From Lachnospiraceae bacterium UBA3638 (GTDB taxonomy: Bacteria; Bacillota; Clostridia; Lachnospirales; Lachnospiraceae): a stretch of DNA of 26,113 nt. Shown piece after piece: positions 9,053 through 15,526 of this stretch. The first letter of the stretch is position 1. Each line of letters begins with the position of its first letter. The DNA is taken from assembly GCA_002373595.1 (NCBI GenBank), contig DFKT01000051.1, positions 1 through 26,113 on the forward strand, read 5' to 3'. The notes under the pieces are model-generated. The model saw only the letters and a program-made list of their open reading frames with translations. It made no database searches and was not told where the DNA came from. A program made the position numbers and the translations under genes.

Positions 9053-9073
9053 ATCTACCTCCTACGGAAAAGT

Positions 9074-9097
9074 AATTAACCAAAATCAGAGTTAATT
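9074..9097. repeat. Inverted repeat at the glyA promoter (possible operator)
   Basis: The 7-bp arms AATTAAC (9074-9080) and GTTAATT (9091-9097) are separated by 10 bases. The right arm overlaps the proposed -10 box and the left arm lies in the leader, a typical repressor position. The arms are AT-rich and no regulator is known, so this is tentative. Confidence 0.4.
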
Positions 9098-9123
9098 CTA
9101 CCATATAATGGCGAAATCGTCAC
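9095..9123 (-). promoter_or_regulatory. Promoter of the glyA-hom-lysC operon
   Basis: On the minus strand TAGAAT (9095-9100) is preceded by TGG, an extended -10. A weak -35 GTGACG (9118-9123) lies 17 bases further upstream. The leader would be about 35-40 bases, too short for a glycine, lysine or SAM riboswitch, and none is seen. Confidence 0.6.
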
Positions 9124-9145
9124 GAAAAATTAAGTATATGGTAAA

Positions 9146-9166
9146 GGCGCGGAACTTGTCCGCGCC
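9146..9166 (-). terminator. GC-rich hairpin after the GH26-like gene, probable terminator
   Basis: An 8-bp perfect stem GGCGCGGA/TCCGCGCC with a 5-base loop lies 27 bases past the stop codon of the glycosidase gene. On the minus strand only three T residues follow, so termination may be partial. It separates that gene from the glyA promoter. Confidence 0.6.
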
Positions 9167-9193
9167 TCGGCTTATCACGTGTAAACCTGACCG

Positions 9194-10708
9194 TTACAGA
9201 GCTTCGGTTCCGATCCTCACAATGGGAAGGGACGGCAACTCATAATATTGGTTTACTGACCAATCATCATTAGCGTTCTTTCCACCGGATTTTCCCATTT
9301 TCTTACTGTTGAGTCCGTCCGCCGGAGTCATGAACAGTCTGAGAGCTATCCTGCCCGGAACAAATGACGGATCCCCGAAGAATGCGGGCATGAGATCGAC
9401 GAAATCCACACCTGCTCCCTTATAGAACCATCTTCCGTTTATCTCCAGCATTAAAGTCTTGTCTTTCAGTTCGTCATCAAAATAGCACTCAAAGAATACG
9501 GGAGCCTTATCCACGGTATAGATCATTTCGATACCGTCGGAATCCTCACTTCCACCCCAGCGCATTTTTACTGCTCCGGATAGCGCACCGTCCTTTTTAA
9601 GCTTAACTTCTGCTCCGCTCTTAAACGAAGGTGAGAAATAAGGGTCTTTGATGATCTCCCTGAACGTCTTCATAAGAGGCTGCTCGATACCGATGTTCTT
9701 ATTGTTCGGATCTTCTGTCTCAAGTCCAAGTCTTCCTCTGTCCCTGAACTGGTAAAGGGTGAATCCGGAAAGCCATTTCGTCCTGTCTTTTTTAAGCATA
9801 TCGCAGAATTCGCGGAGCATATCGCACTGCTCGTAAGGTCCCGTTACATCTCCGTCGGCATTCATCTCGGAGAGTACCATGGGCTTATGCTTTCTGCAGA
9901 TCCGGTCATATCTTGCAGCACTCTTTTTGGTGAGGCTGTAAATAGTTCTCGTTTTAAAATGTCCGAAATTACGGCCGCCTTCTTCGGCAACATCAAGAGG
10001 CCATCCCCAGTGAAGGGAGAGGTATCTGTCTGCGGAAACGATGTCGGCAGCTTTGATCGCCGGCAGGAATTCGTCTTCTTTTTCCATCTTCTCGGTCTTT
10101 AAAGACTTGTATCCGTCGAGACAGATGATGAGCTTAATCTGCGGAGCCTCTCGGTGGAATATCTCGCAGCAGTGTGCAAAGAAAAGCCCAAGTTCCGCAT
10201 AGGTGGCACGTTTGTTGAATGAGAACCAATCCCCGGTCGCCTCGTGATTAATACGAAGAAGAAGTCTGCCGAAAGGTCTTAAGTCCTTGGCGATCGCGAT
10301 GAGATGCCTGTCCGATACTTTCGGGTCTATCGTAAGAGTGAGGAGCACATCCTGGCCGTGCTTTCTGATATCTTTCATGCACTCAAAGACTTCCTTATCC
10401 CCGCCCTTTGTCAGGCCGCCCGTATACGGGAAATAGTCATCGTAGGGATAATCCCATGCATATGAGATGTCTTTATCTTTATAAGCTTCACTGATCCTTG
10501 CGGGCCATTCCTTGTCGTTGGGATAATAGCAGTACATCAGGTTTATGGCTCTCATAGGTCTTCCGAGCCTGGAGAGTATATAGTCCTGATCCACATATTC
10601 TCCGCGTTCGCTTCCGTCTCCGAGGTCGATGGCACACTTTGCAGGAAGTATGGTCGTTTTTCTGACCAACTCGGGAGACACGGTATTTAATGGCTTGGGT
10701 GTATTCAT
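9194..10708 (-). CDS. Cytoplasmic GH26-like (clan GH-A) TIM-barrel glycosidase with C-terminal beta domain
   Basis: 504 residues without signal peptide or membrane helix. Residues about 50-330 look like a clan A barrel. LLLRINHEATGDWFSF (149-164) matches the GH26 acid/base motif R-x-x-H-E-x-x-G-x-W-F, with E156 as the proposed acid/base. MVLSEMNADG (277-286) offers E281 as nucleophile. WISGF-like LSGFTLYQFRDRG closes the barrel. Residues about 340-504 look like a separate beta-rich module, possibly carbohydrate binding. GH26 enzymes mostly cleave beta-mannan, but this sequence is divergent and the substrate is unknown. GGAGG lies 6 bases before the ATG. It sits downstream of the PocR kinase gene after a structured 276-bp gap. 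An intracellular role on imported oligosaccharides or on the cell's own polymers is inference. Confidence 0.65.
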   Translation of the reverse strand: MNTPKPLNTVSPELVRKTTILPAKCAIDLGDGSERGEYVDQDYILSRLGRPMRAINLMYCYYPNDKEWPARISEAYKDKDISYAWDYPYDDYFPYTGGLTKGGDKEVFECMKDIRKHGQDVLLTLTIDPKVSDRHLIAIAKDLRPFGRLLLRINHEATGDWFSFNKRATYAELGLFFAHCCEIFHREAPQIKLIICLDGYKSLKTEKMEKEDEFLPAIKAADIVSADRYLSLHWGWPLDVAEEGGRNFGHFKTRTIYSLTKKSAARYDRICRKHKPMVLSEMNADGDVTGPYEQCDMLREFCDMLKKDRTKWLSGFTLYQFRDRGRLGLETEDPNNKNIGIEQPLMKTFREIIKDPYFSPSFKSGAEVKLKKDGALSGAVKMRWGGSEDSDGIEMIYTVDKAPVFFECYFDDELKDKTLMLEINGRWFYKGAGVDFVDLMPAFFGDPSFVPGRIALRLFMTPADGLNSKKMGKSGGKNANDDWSVNQYYELPSLPIVRIGTEAL

Positions 10709-10737
10709 ATAAATCCTCCACTTATTTCAATGGCAAT

Positions 10738-10743
10738 ATTATA
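10738..10743 (-). promoter_or_regulatory. Possible -10 box of the GH26-like gene
   Basis: A perfect TATAAT on the minus strand lies about 30 bases before the start codon. No convincing -35 is found at 16-18 bases, so expression may need an activator. A GC-rich dyad lies just upstream at 10770-10809. Confidence 0.4.
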
Positions 10744-10769
10744 AGCGATATTTTTGTTTTAGTATATAA

Positions 10770-10809
10770 CAGCCGCCGCGGTCAGATTACGTTTTTTCTT
10801 CGGCGGTTG
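10770..10809. repeat. GC-rich dyad upstream of the GH26-like gene
   Basis: The arms CAGCCGCCG (10770-10778) and CGGCGGTTG (10801-10809) pair at 8 of 9 positions across a 22-base AT-rich loop. It lies 30-70 bases upstream of the proposed -10 box. It could be a regulator site or an RNA stem; no T-tract follows on either strand. Confidence 0.5.
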
Positions 10810-10831
10810 AAACGCTCCGTCGAGCCTTCCA

Positions 10832-10900
10832 CGAATTACTAAGCCTCAGCGAAAATGTGCTCAAAAGTGAGCCCATTTTCTACTGAGGCTAATTAATTCG
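10832..10900. repeat. 69-base long imperfect hairpin between the kinase and glycosidase genes
   Basis: The segment pairs almost end to end. The stems run CGAATTA (10832-10838) with 10894-10900, AGCCTCAG (10842-10849) with CTGAGGCT (10883-10890), GAAAATG (10851-10857) with CATTTTC (10874-10880), and GCTCA (10859-10863) with TGAGC (10868-10872). The loop is 4 bases. About 28 base pairs form with three single mismatches and one small internal loop. Neither strand has a T-tract after it, so it is not a standard terminator. A second pairing competes with it: GTGAGCCC (10867-10874) is the exact complement of GGGCTCAC (10923-10930). The 276-bp gap containing it has no supportable coding frame. Candidates are a small RNA, an mRNA processing element or a REP/MITE-like palindromic repeat. 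Confidence 0.75.
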
Positions 10901-10984
10901 GGACATGTCTCTCCTACGCTAAGGGCTCACCGTGATTCCTCAGAAAAAAGTAATCTGCCCGCAGCGGCTTTCCCCACAAAAGTT

Positions 10985-13771
10985 CTACAATTTCCCTTCC
11001 CACTCATCGAGGATGGCGGTACAGGTATCAATATCGATATCGGCGCATGCATTCTTGAGTTTGCCTGCGAGTTCTTTCTGGTCTGCGGGATACGAATGCG
11101 AGCAGATCTTGCCTGTAACTTCTTCCATCGCATCCATATCGAGATTATCCAGAGCTTCTCTCATCTCGCCGAAGAGAGAGGCCAGATCATCCTTCGAGAT
11201 CTCGGTCTTGGCACTGTCATCTTCCTTCTCGATAAAATAAGGAGCCAGTACCGGTTCGTATGAGAGATACTTCTTTAACGTCTCTGCGGTATGCGCTTTG
11301 ATATATGCGACATCTTTTGCATTTCCGGCTTTCTCAAGTTCCATTGCCATGGCTGAGAGCTTCATCGCACCGATCTGCTTGGAAGCGCTCTTAAGCGCAT
11401 GAACTTCTATCGTGTATGCCGGCCAGTCTGCAGCTTTGTAGCTGTCTTTTATCGCAGTTGCTTTCTGGATGATCACACGGTGATACTCCTTCAAGACATT
11501 CCAATACAGCGATTCGTTTCCAAGAAGCTCCATGGCAGCTGCAACATCGAGATCTCCGATCTTAGGCGCATTTGCTGCAGCGGCAGCCTTTGCCGCCTCC
11601 TTCTCGGCAGCTTCTTTTTCCGCCTGCAGTTTGGCTGCATCGGACATTCTCTGCACCTTGATGGGAGGAAGCCACTTCTTGACGGACGAGATAAATGTCC
11701 TTACCTCTATGGGCTTTGCAACAAAGTCGTTCAGTCCTTCCGATATGAACATCTCCTTCGCACCGCCTATCGCATTTGCGGTGAGCGCTACGATCGGAGT
11801 GGATGTATACTCAGGCAGTTCACGCAGCTTGTGCGTAGTCTCGATACCGTCCATATCCGGCATCATATGATCCATGTAGATAATATCGTAATGAGTAGCC
11901 TGTGCTTTCTTGATGGCCTCCTGTCCGCTTCCCGCGGTCTCGACATGCATCTTGAGAGGCTCTAAGAGTCCGGCTGCAACGGTCTGGTTGATAGCATTAT
12001 CATCAACAATGAGGACATACGCATCAGGTGCGATAAATCCTGTGCCGTCATCCGCTCTCTCGCTTCCGTCACTGCCGAACTGGATCTTCTCTCTGTTGAA
12101 GATCATCGACATGTTCATCGCGGACAAAGGTTTCTTCACTATCTGAAGATTCGGCATGTCATATTCGGCATCCTTGAAGAAATCAGCGACAAGTATACCT
12201 ACAACATCCGAATGATTCCTGATAAAGCTCTCTCTCTCGGGAGTCATCTGTGACTGTTCAAGGAAGAGGAATATGGTTCTGTCGGCGTTACGCCTCTTAA
12301 CCGCCTCGTACGCCTTCTCAAGATCAGCCTCCGCCGCAAGGTTCATAACCGATACGCCAAGCTTTGCAGCATCCCATGTAAATCCATCCGACAGATACTG
12401 ATTACTGAAGATACCGATCGCTATACAGTTCGACGGATCGCGTACACTCATCGAAGGAGTCTTGTCGATAACTCTCTGCGGAACCTTGAACGTAAAACGG
12501 CTTCCCTTGTTATATTCACTCTCTACGGAGAGATTACCGTCCATGAGTGACAGGAGCAGTTTTGAAATGGAAAGACCAAGTCCGGTACCTTCTACATTTC
12601 TGTTTCTCTTACTGTCGACCTGCTGGAACGACTCAAATATCTTGCCAAGGTCTTCTTTCTTGATACCGATACCGGTATCCTGAACTGCCACGCTGAGCAG
12701 TATATTTTCTTCATCCGTCCACTTAAAATCAACGATCAGGCGCACCTGACCTTTCTTGGTGAACTTAACTGCATTATTTGCAAGGTTGATGAGGATCTGT
12801 CTGATACGGATATTATCGCCAAAGAGTCTCTGCGGCAGATTTGCAGACATATTGAGGACGAGTTCCACATCCTTGTCCATGAGTCTCGTCATGATGATAT
12901 TGCCGACATCATGGAACAGTGACATCGGTTCGTATTCAACGGGAACGATATCCATCTTTCCGGATTCGATCTTGGAGAAATCAAGAATATCATTGATGAT
13001 GGAAAGAAGTGCTCTTCCCGATGATTTGATCTGATTGATATAGCCTCTGGCAGAGTCAGGTATATCCTCTCGCAGTGCCATCTCTGCCATACCGATAACG
13101 GCATTCATGGGAGTACGGATCTCATGGCTCATATTTGCCAAAAAGTCCGACTTCATCTTGGCAGCGCGCTCTATCTCGGCATTTGCGATATTTGCTCTTC
13201 TCTGACCTTCAGCTATCTCAGAGAGTGCCTTCGCATCCATAAGGATAATATCGGATGCTTTATCAAGCTGTTCCTGCGTTACTCTGGGAACGCTCGAAAG
13301 CTCTGAAAGCACATATTCCGGATCTCCTCCGATAGCTTCTATCTCAAGGCGTATAGCATCCAAGTCAGGCTCACCTACTATAACCTGACCGCCGGCGAAA
13401 AATCCTATAACCTCATCTCCGGCGACTATGGGAGCCCGCATCTCTGTGAGCCCGCAATATGTGCACATGCTTACGGAAATCTCTCCGGATACATCGGCAG
13501 GTCCCGGTGCATTCAGCGACTCAATAAGAGTATCTTCTTTGAACTCTCCCGCAGCACGAAGGGCATCCTCTGCCTCCGCTTCGTTGCGTGCCATATCGAG
13601 CAGCAGCTCCTGGCACCTCTTCATATACTCCGTGAGATTATTGGGTAAAGTAACAGGACGTCCTTTCATGTCGAGGGTGATACATGTCATCCCCGTCATC
13701 TCCGAAAAAACATCCTGCAGCTTCTGAAGTACTGACTTTCCGACCAGATCGGTTAAATATACATCAGCCAT
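10985..13771 (-). CDS. Soluble PocR-domain hybrid histidine kinase with receiver and HPt domains
   Basis: 928 residues, no membrane helix. Domains in order: a PocR ligand-binding domain (about 5-185) with the cysteine pair C103-x-x-C106; HisKA with FLANMSHEIRTPMNAV, phospho-acceptor H216; HATPase with N-box around ILINLANNAVKF (326-337), DTGIGI (365-370) and GTGLGL (395-400); a degenerate receiver (about 445-560); a true receiver (585-700) with acidic VDD (589-591), phospho-acceptor D634 in YMDHMMPDMDG, and K686; a Lys/Glu/Ala-rich linker (710-735); and an HPt domain with H791 in VHALKSASKQIGA. This layout supports an internal phosphorelay H216-D634-H791. PocR domains bind small organic compounds or metals in the cytosol; the ligand here is unknown. 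GGAG lies 7 bases before the ATG, 26 bases after the response regulator gene. Confidence 0.92.
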   Translation of the reverse strand: MADVYLTDLVGKSVLQKLQDVFSEMTGMTCITLDMKGRPVTLPNNLTEYMKRCQELLLDMARNEAEAEDALRAAGEFKEDTLIESLNAPGPADVSGEISVSMCTYCGLTEMRAPIVAGDEVIGFFAGGQVIVGEPDLDAIRLEIEAIGGDPEYVLSELSSVPRVTQEQLDKASDIILMDAKALSEIAEGQRRANIANAEIERAAKMKSDFLANMSHEIRTPMNAVIGMAEMALREDIPDSARGYINQIKSSGRALLSIINDILDFSKIESGKMDIVPVEYEPMSLFHDVGNIIMTRLMDKDVELVLNMSANLPQRLFGDNIRIRQILINLANNAVKFTKKGQVRLIVDFKWTDEENILLSVAVQDTGIGIKKEDLGKIFESFQQVDSKRNRNVEGTGLGLSISKLLLSLMDGNLSVESEYNKGSRFTFKVPQRVIDKTPSMSVRDPSNCIAIGIFSNQYLSDGFTWDAAKLGVSVMNLAAEADLEKAYEAVKRRNADRTIFLFLEQSQMTPERESFIRNHSDVVGILVADFFKDAEYDMPNLQIVKKPLSAMNMSMIFNREKIQFGSDGSERADDGTGFIAPDAYVLIVDDNAINQTVAAGLLEPLKMHVETAGSGQEAIKKAQATHYDIIYMDHMMPDMDGIETTHKLRELPEYTSTPIVALTANAIGGAKEMFISEGLNDFVAKPIEVRTFISSVKKWLPPIKVQRMSDAAKLQAEKEAAEKEAAKAAAAANAPKIGDLDVAAAMELLGNESLYWNVLKEYHRVIIQKATAIKDSYKAADWPAYTIEVHALKSASKQIGAMKLSAMAMELEKAGNAKDVAYIKAHTAETLKKYLSYEPVLAPYFIEKEDDSAKTEISKDDLASLFGEMREALDNLDMDAMEEVTGKICSHSYPADQKELAGKLKNACADIDIDTCTAILDEWEGKL

Positions 13772-13797
13772 ATTTACACTCCGCTTCCGTCAAAGGA

Positions 13798-14676
13798 TCA
13801 GGCAGTAAAATTAGCAACTGTCTCCATCAGTTTCTTGGCATCTATAGGCTTGAGCAAATACCCCTGAGGGTGAAGTTTGAGCGCTTCGGCAATCTTTTCT
13901 CTCTCTGTTACGCCGGTAAGGAAAATGATGGGAGTATCTTCATGCCCGCCCATAAGTCTTATGTGTTCCATGACCTCAGGGCCCTTCTCTCCCGGCATCT
14001 CATAATCGAGAAGTATGAGATCCGTCGTCTTGTTCTCCAGGAATTTATACGCGAGCTTTCCGCTTATCGCAGTAGCGGTATCGTACTTATCTCTTAAGTG
14101 TTCCTTTATCATCTTGAGCATCATGGGATCATCATCGATGATAAGGACATGTTTGCGTCGTCCGTCATCCGCCTTCTTTGCCGCGGGCAAAAGATCTTCA
14201 GCAGCAGCCTCTGCTTCCTCTTCCGCCTGCTGCTTAAGTGCATTCTTGGCGGACTTACGTGCTGCGCTGAGAGCCCTTAATTTCTCATCTTCCTTCTCCT
14301 GCTCCTCCTGCAGTCTATAGTACTCCTCGATCTCTGCGCGGATGCTGCTGGGAGTGACCGGCTTGGCGATCTCAAGATTAGCAAGAAAACCGGAGACCTT
14401 CTGGAATGCATTGATCTCCTCTTTGGATCCTATTATGACAATGGGGATATTATCAAGAATGAACTGTCTCCTATACTGGCTGAGTACTCCTATCTCCTTC
14501 TGAGTCTCATTATAGAAACAGAAAATGACCATCTCCGGATCGAAGACTTCGATGTGTTTGTCGATGTCGGCCTCCCTGAGCGAGCATGTCATAACCTCAA
14601 AGGTGTCATTCAGTCTTTCAAAAAACAGATCGATAAGCGGTGTGTTCCTTCCGACCAAAAGTGCTCTGTAAACCAT
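13798..14676 (-). CDS. Response regulator with degenerate plus canonical receiver domains, no output domain
   Basis: 292 residues. Residues 1-118 follow a receiver pattern (RALLVGRNTPLIDLFFERL, PIVIIGSKEEI, AKPV) but lack the acidic pocket and place a Cys/Phe stretch (VIFCFYN, 50-56) where the phosphorylated Asp should be. A charged coiled-coil linker (about 112-168) follows. The second receiver (174-292) is complete: DDD (181-183), phospho-acceptor D224 in ILLDYEMPG, T254 and K276 in LLKPID. There is no DNA-binding or enzymatic output domain, so it probably acts through protein contacts or as a phosphate shuttle. It is the first gene of a pair with the PocR kinase and is its likely partner. 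GGGGA lies 5 bases before the ATG. Confidence 0.88.
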   Translation of the reverse strand: MVYRALLVGRNTPLIDLFFERLNDTFEVMTCSLREADIDKHIEVFDPEMVIFCFYNETQKEIGVLSQYRRQFILDNIPIVIIGSKEEINAFQKVSGFLANLEIAKPVTPSSIRAEIEEYYRLQEEQEKEDEKLRALSAARKSAKNALKQQAEEEAEAAAEDLLPAAKKADDGRRKHVLIIDDDPMMLKMIKEHLRDKYDTATAISGKLAYKFLENKTTDLILLDYEMPGEKGPEVMEHIRLMGGHEDTPIIFLTGVTEREKIAEALKLHPQGYLLKPIDAKKLMETVANFTA

Positions 14677-14710
14677 TTCCGTCCCCTTTCCGGTATAAAA
14701 ATATATGCTT

Positions 14711-14740
14711 ATTTTATCACTTTTACGGTGCTTTCGGCAA
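14711..14740 (-). promoter_or_regulatory. Possible promoter of the response regulator-kinase operon
   Basis: On the minus strand TTGCCG (14735-14740) and TAAAAT (14711-14716) are separated by 18 bases, about 35 bases ahead of the start codon. The match is moderate. The divergent ybjN-like gene shares this 170-bp intergenic region. Confidence 0.45.
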
Positions 14741-14763
14741 TATTCAGGGCAAAAAAAGAGAAG

Positions 14764-14782
14764 CCCATATTAAGTCCCATAT
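14764..14782. repeat. Tandem CCCATAT direct repeat in the divergent promoter region
   Basis: CCCATAT occurs at 14764-14770 and again at 14776-14782, 12 bases apart start to start. It lies between the two divergent promoters and is flanked by A-runs. A tandem protein-binding site is possible but unproven. Confidence 0.35.
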
Positions 14783-14804
14783 GGAAAAAAAAGAGGCATT
14801 CTGA

Positions 14805-14810
14805 TAAAAT
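14805..14810 (+). promoter_or_regulatory. Possible extended -10 box of the ybjN-like gene
   Basis: TGA-TAAAAT on the plus strand resembles an extended -10 and lies about 38 bases upstream of the chosen start. No good -35 box is seen, only TGGAAA about 17 bases upstream. Confidence 0.35.
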
Positions 14811-14848
14811 ACTGTCAGCGGACCAAACGACCGCAGATGGAGGCAAAT

Positions 14849-15316
14849 ATGAAAATCGAAAACGCTATTGATGCTATACGCGACTATCTTGACGCCGATA
14901 ATTGGAATTACGATTTCAACGCTGAAAAGCAGTTCATCAAATGCGGAGTCAACATCAGCTGCAAATTAAAATCGATACACCTTTTTATCTCTTTCAATGA
15001 CAACGGATACACTGTATACGGTATCTGCCCCATGAACGCCGATGAAGAAACGATGTCTGCCGTTTCCGAGTACATAACCCGTGCGAACTACGGATTGAGA
15101 TGCGGAAACTTCGAGCTCGACTATTCCGACGGCCAGGTAAGATACAAGGTATACACATCAACCAGGGGCATGGATTCTGTCACGACCGAAGTCATTAAGG
15201 AGAGCATCGACATTCCCTGCTTTATGTTCGACAGATACGGCGACGGTCTCGCCGCTCTCATCATGGGCTTCTCCGATCCCGTTACCGAGATTGAGAAGGC
15301 CGAGAAGAAAGACTGA
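14849..15316 (+). CDS. YbjN domain-containing protein
   Basis: 155 residues, soluble, and the only plus-strand protein gene here. The layout (MKIENAIDAIRDYLDADNW, alternating beta strands, then GICPMNADEETMSAVSEYITRANYGLRCGNFELDYSDG split over 60-110) matches the YbjN/sensory-transduction-like fold also seen in type III secretion chaperone-like proteins. The role is unclear; E. coli YbjN is linked to stress tolerance and motility. I place the start at 14849 and not at the in-frame ATG 14837, because GGAGG at 14839-14843 sits five bases ahead of 14849 and would lie inside the coding region otherwise. The stop codon abuts the stop codon of the convergent copA with no spacer. Confidence 0.8.
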   Translation: MKIENAIDAIRDYLDADNWNYDFNAEKQFIKCGVNISCKLKSIHLFISFNDNGYTVYGICPMNADEETMSAVSEYITRANYGLRCGNFELDYSDGQVRYKVYTSTRGMDSVTTEVIKESIDIPCFMFDRYGDGLAALIMGFSDPVTEIEKAEKKD

Positions 15317-15526
15317 TCAGCCTATCTTCTCAACAACATAATCTTTAGCCGTAACAGCTGCCGTGAGTGCTTCGTCGCTTACGGCAGTATTTAATTCAAC
15401 AACCGCAGTTCCGGTATTGTGATCCGCAGTTGCGCTCTTTACTCCATCTACAGCTTCGAGTGCCTTCTTTACGGTTGCCTCACAATGTTCGCACATCATG
15501 CCTTTGATATGTAATGTCTTTTCCAT
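15317..15526 (-). CDS. copZ: Possible independently translated CopZ copper chaperone nested in copA
   Basis: An in-frame ATG at 15524-15526 is preceded by AAGGAGG with an 8-base spacing, a near-perfect Shine-Dalgarno sequence. Translation from it gives 69 residues, the usual CopZ length: MEKTLHIKGMMCEHC, then the ferredoxin-like heavy-metal fold ending at VVEKIG. In the frame one base back, codons just after the A-run read GGA GGA TGA, and that stop lies 4 bases before this ATG. That is exactly the geometry of a two-gene copA-copZ operon. The sequence shows the signals. Whether free CopZ is made is inference. Confidence 0.55.
   Translation of the reverse strand: MEKTLHIKGMMCEHCEATVKKALEAVDGVKSATADHNTGTAVVELNTAVSDEALTAAVTAKDYVVEKIG

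Noticed and set aside
9103..9108. Plus-strand TATAAT suggesting a divergent promoter near glyA
   Set aside because: No -35 lies at 16-18 bases and no plus-strand gene follows; the minus-strand TAGAAT promoter fits the operon.
9053..9193. Possible riboswitch or T-box ahead of glyA-hom-lysC
   Set aside because: The leader is only about 40 bases. The only strong hairpin (9146-9166) lies upstream of the promoter and belongs to the previous gene's end.
10832..10900. Long hairpin as the intrinsic terminator of the kinase gene
   Set aside because: No T-tract follows on the minus strand; the next bases are TGGAAGG. It is reported instead as a structured element of unknown role.
14837..14848. Earlier in-frame ATG for the ybjN-like gene
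   Set aside because: The ribosome binding site GGAGG overlaps these codons and is correctly spaced only for the ATG at 14849.
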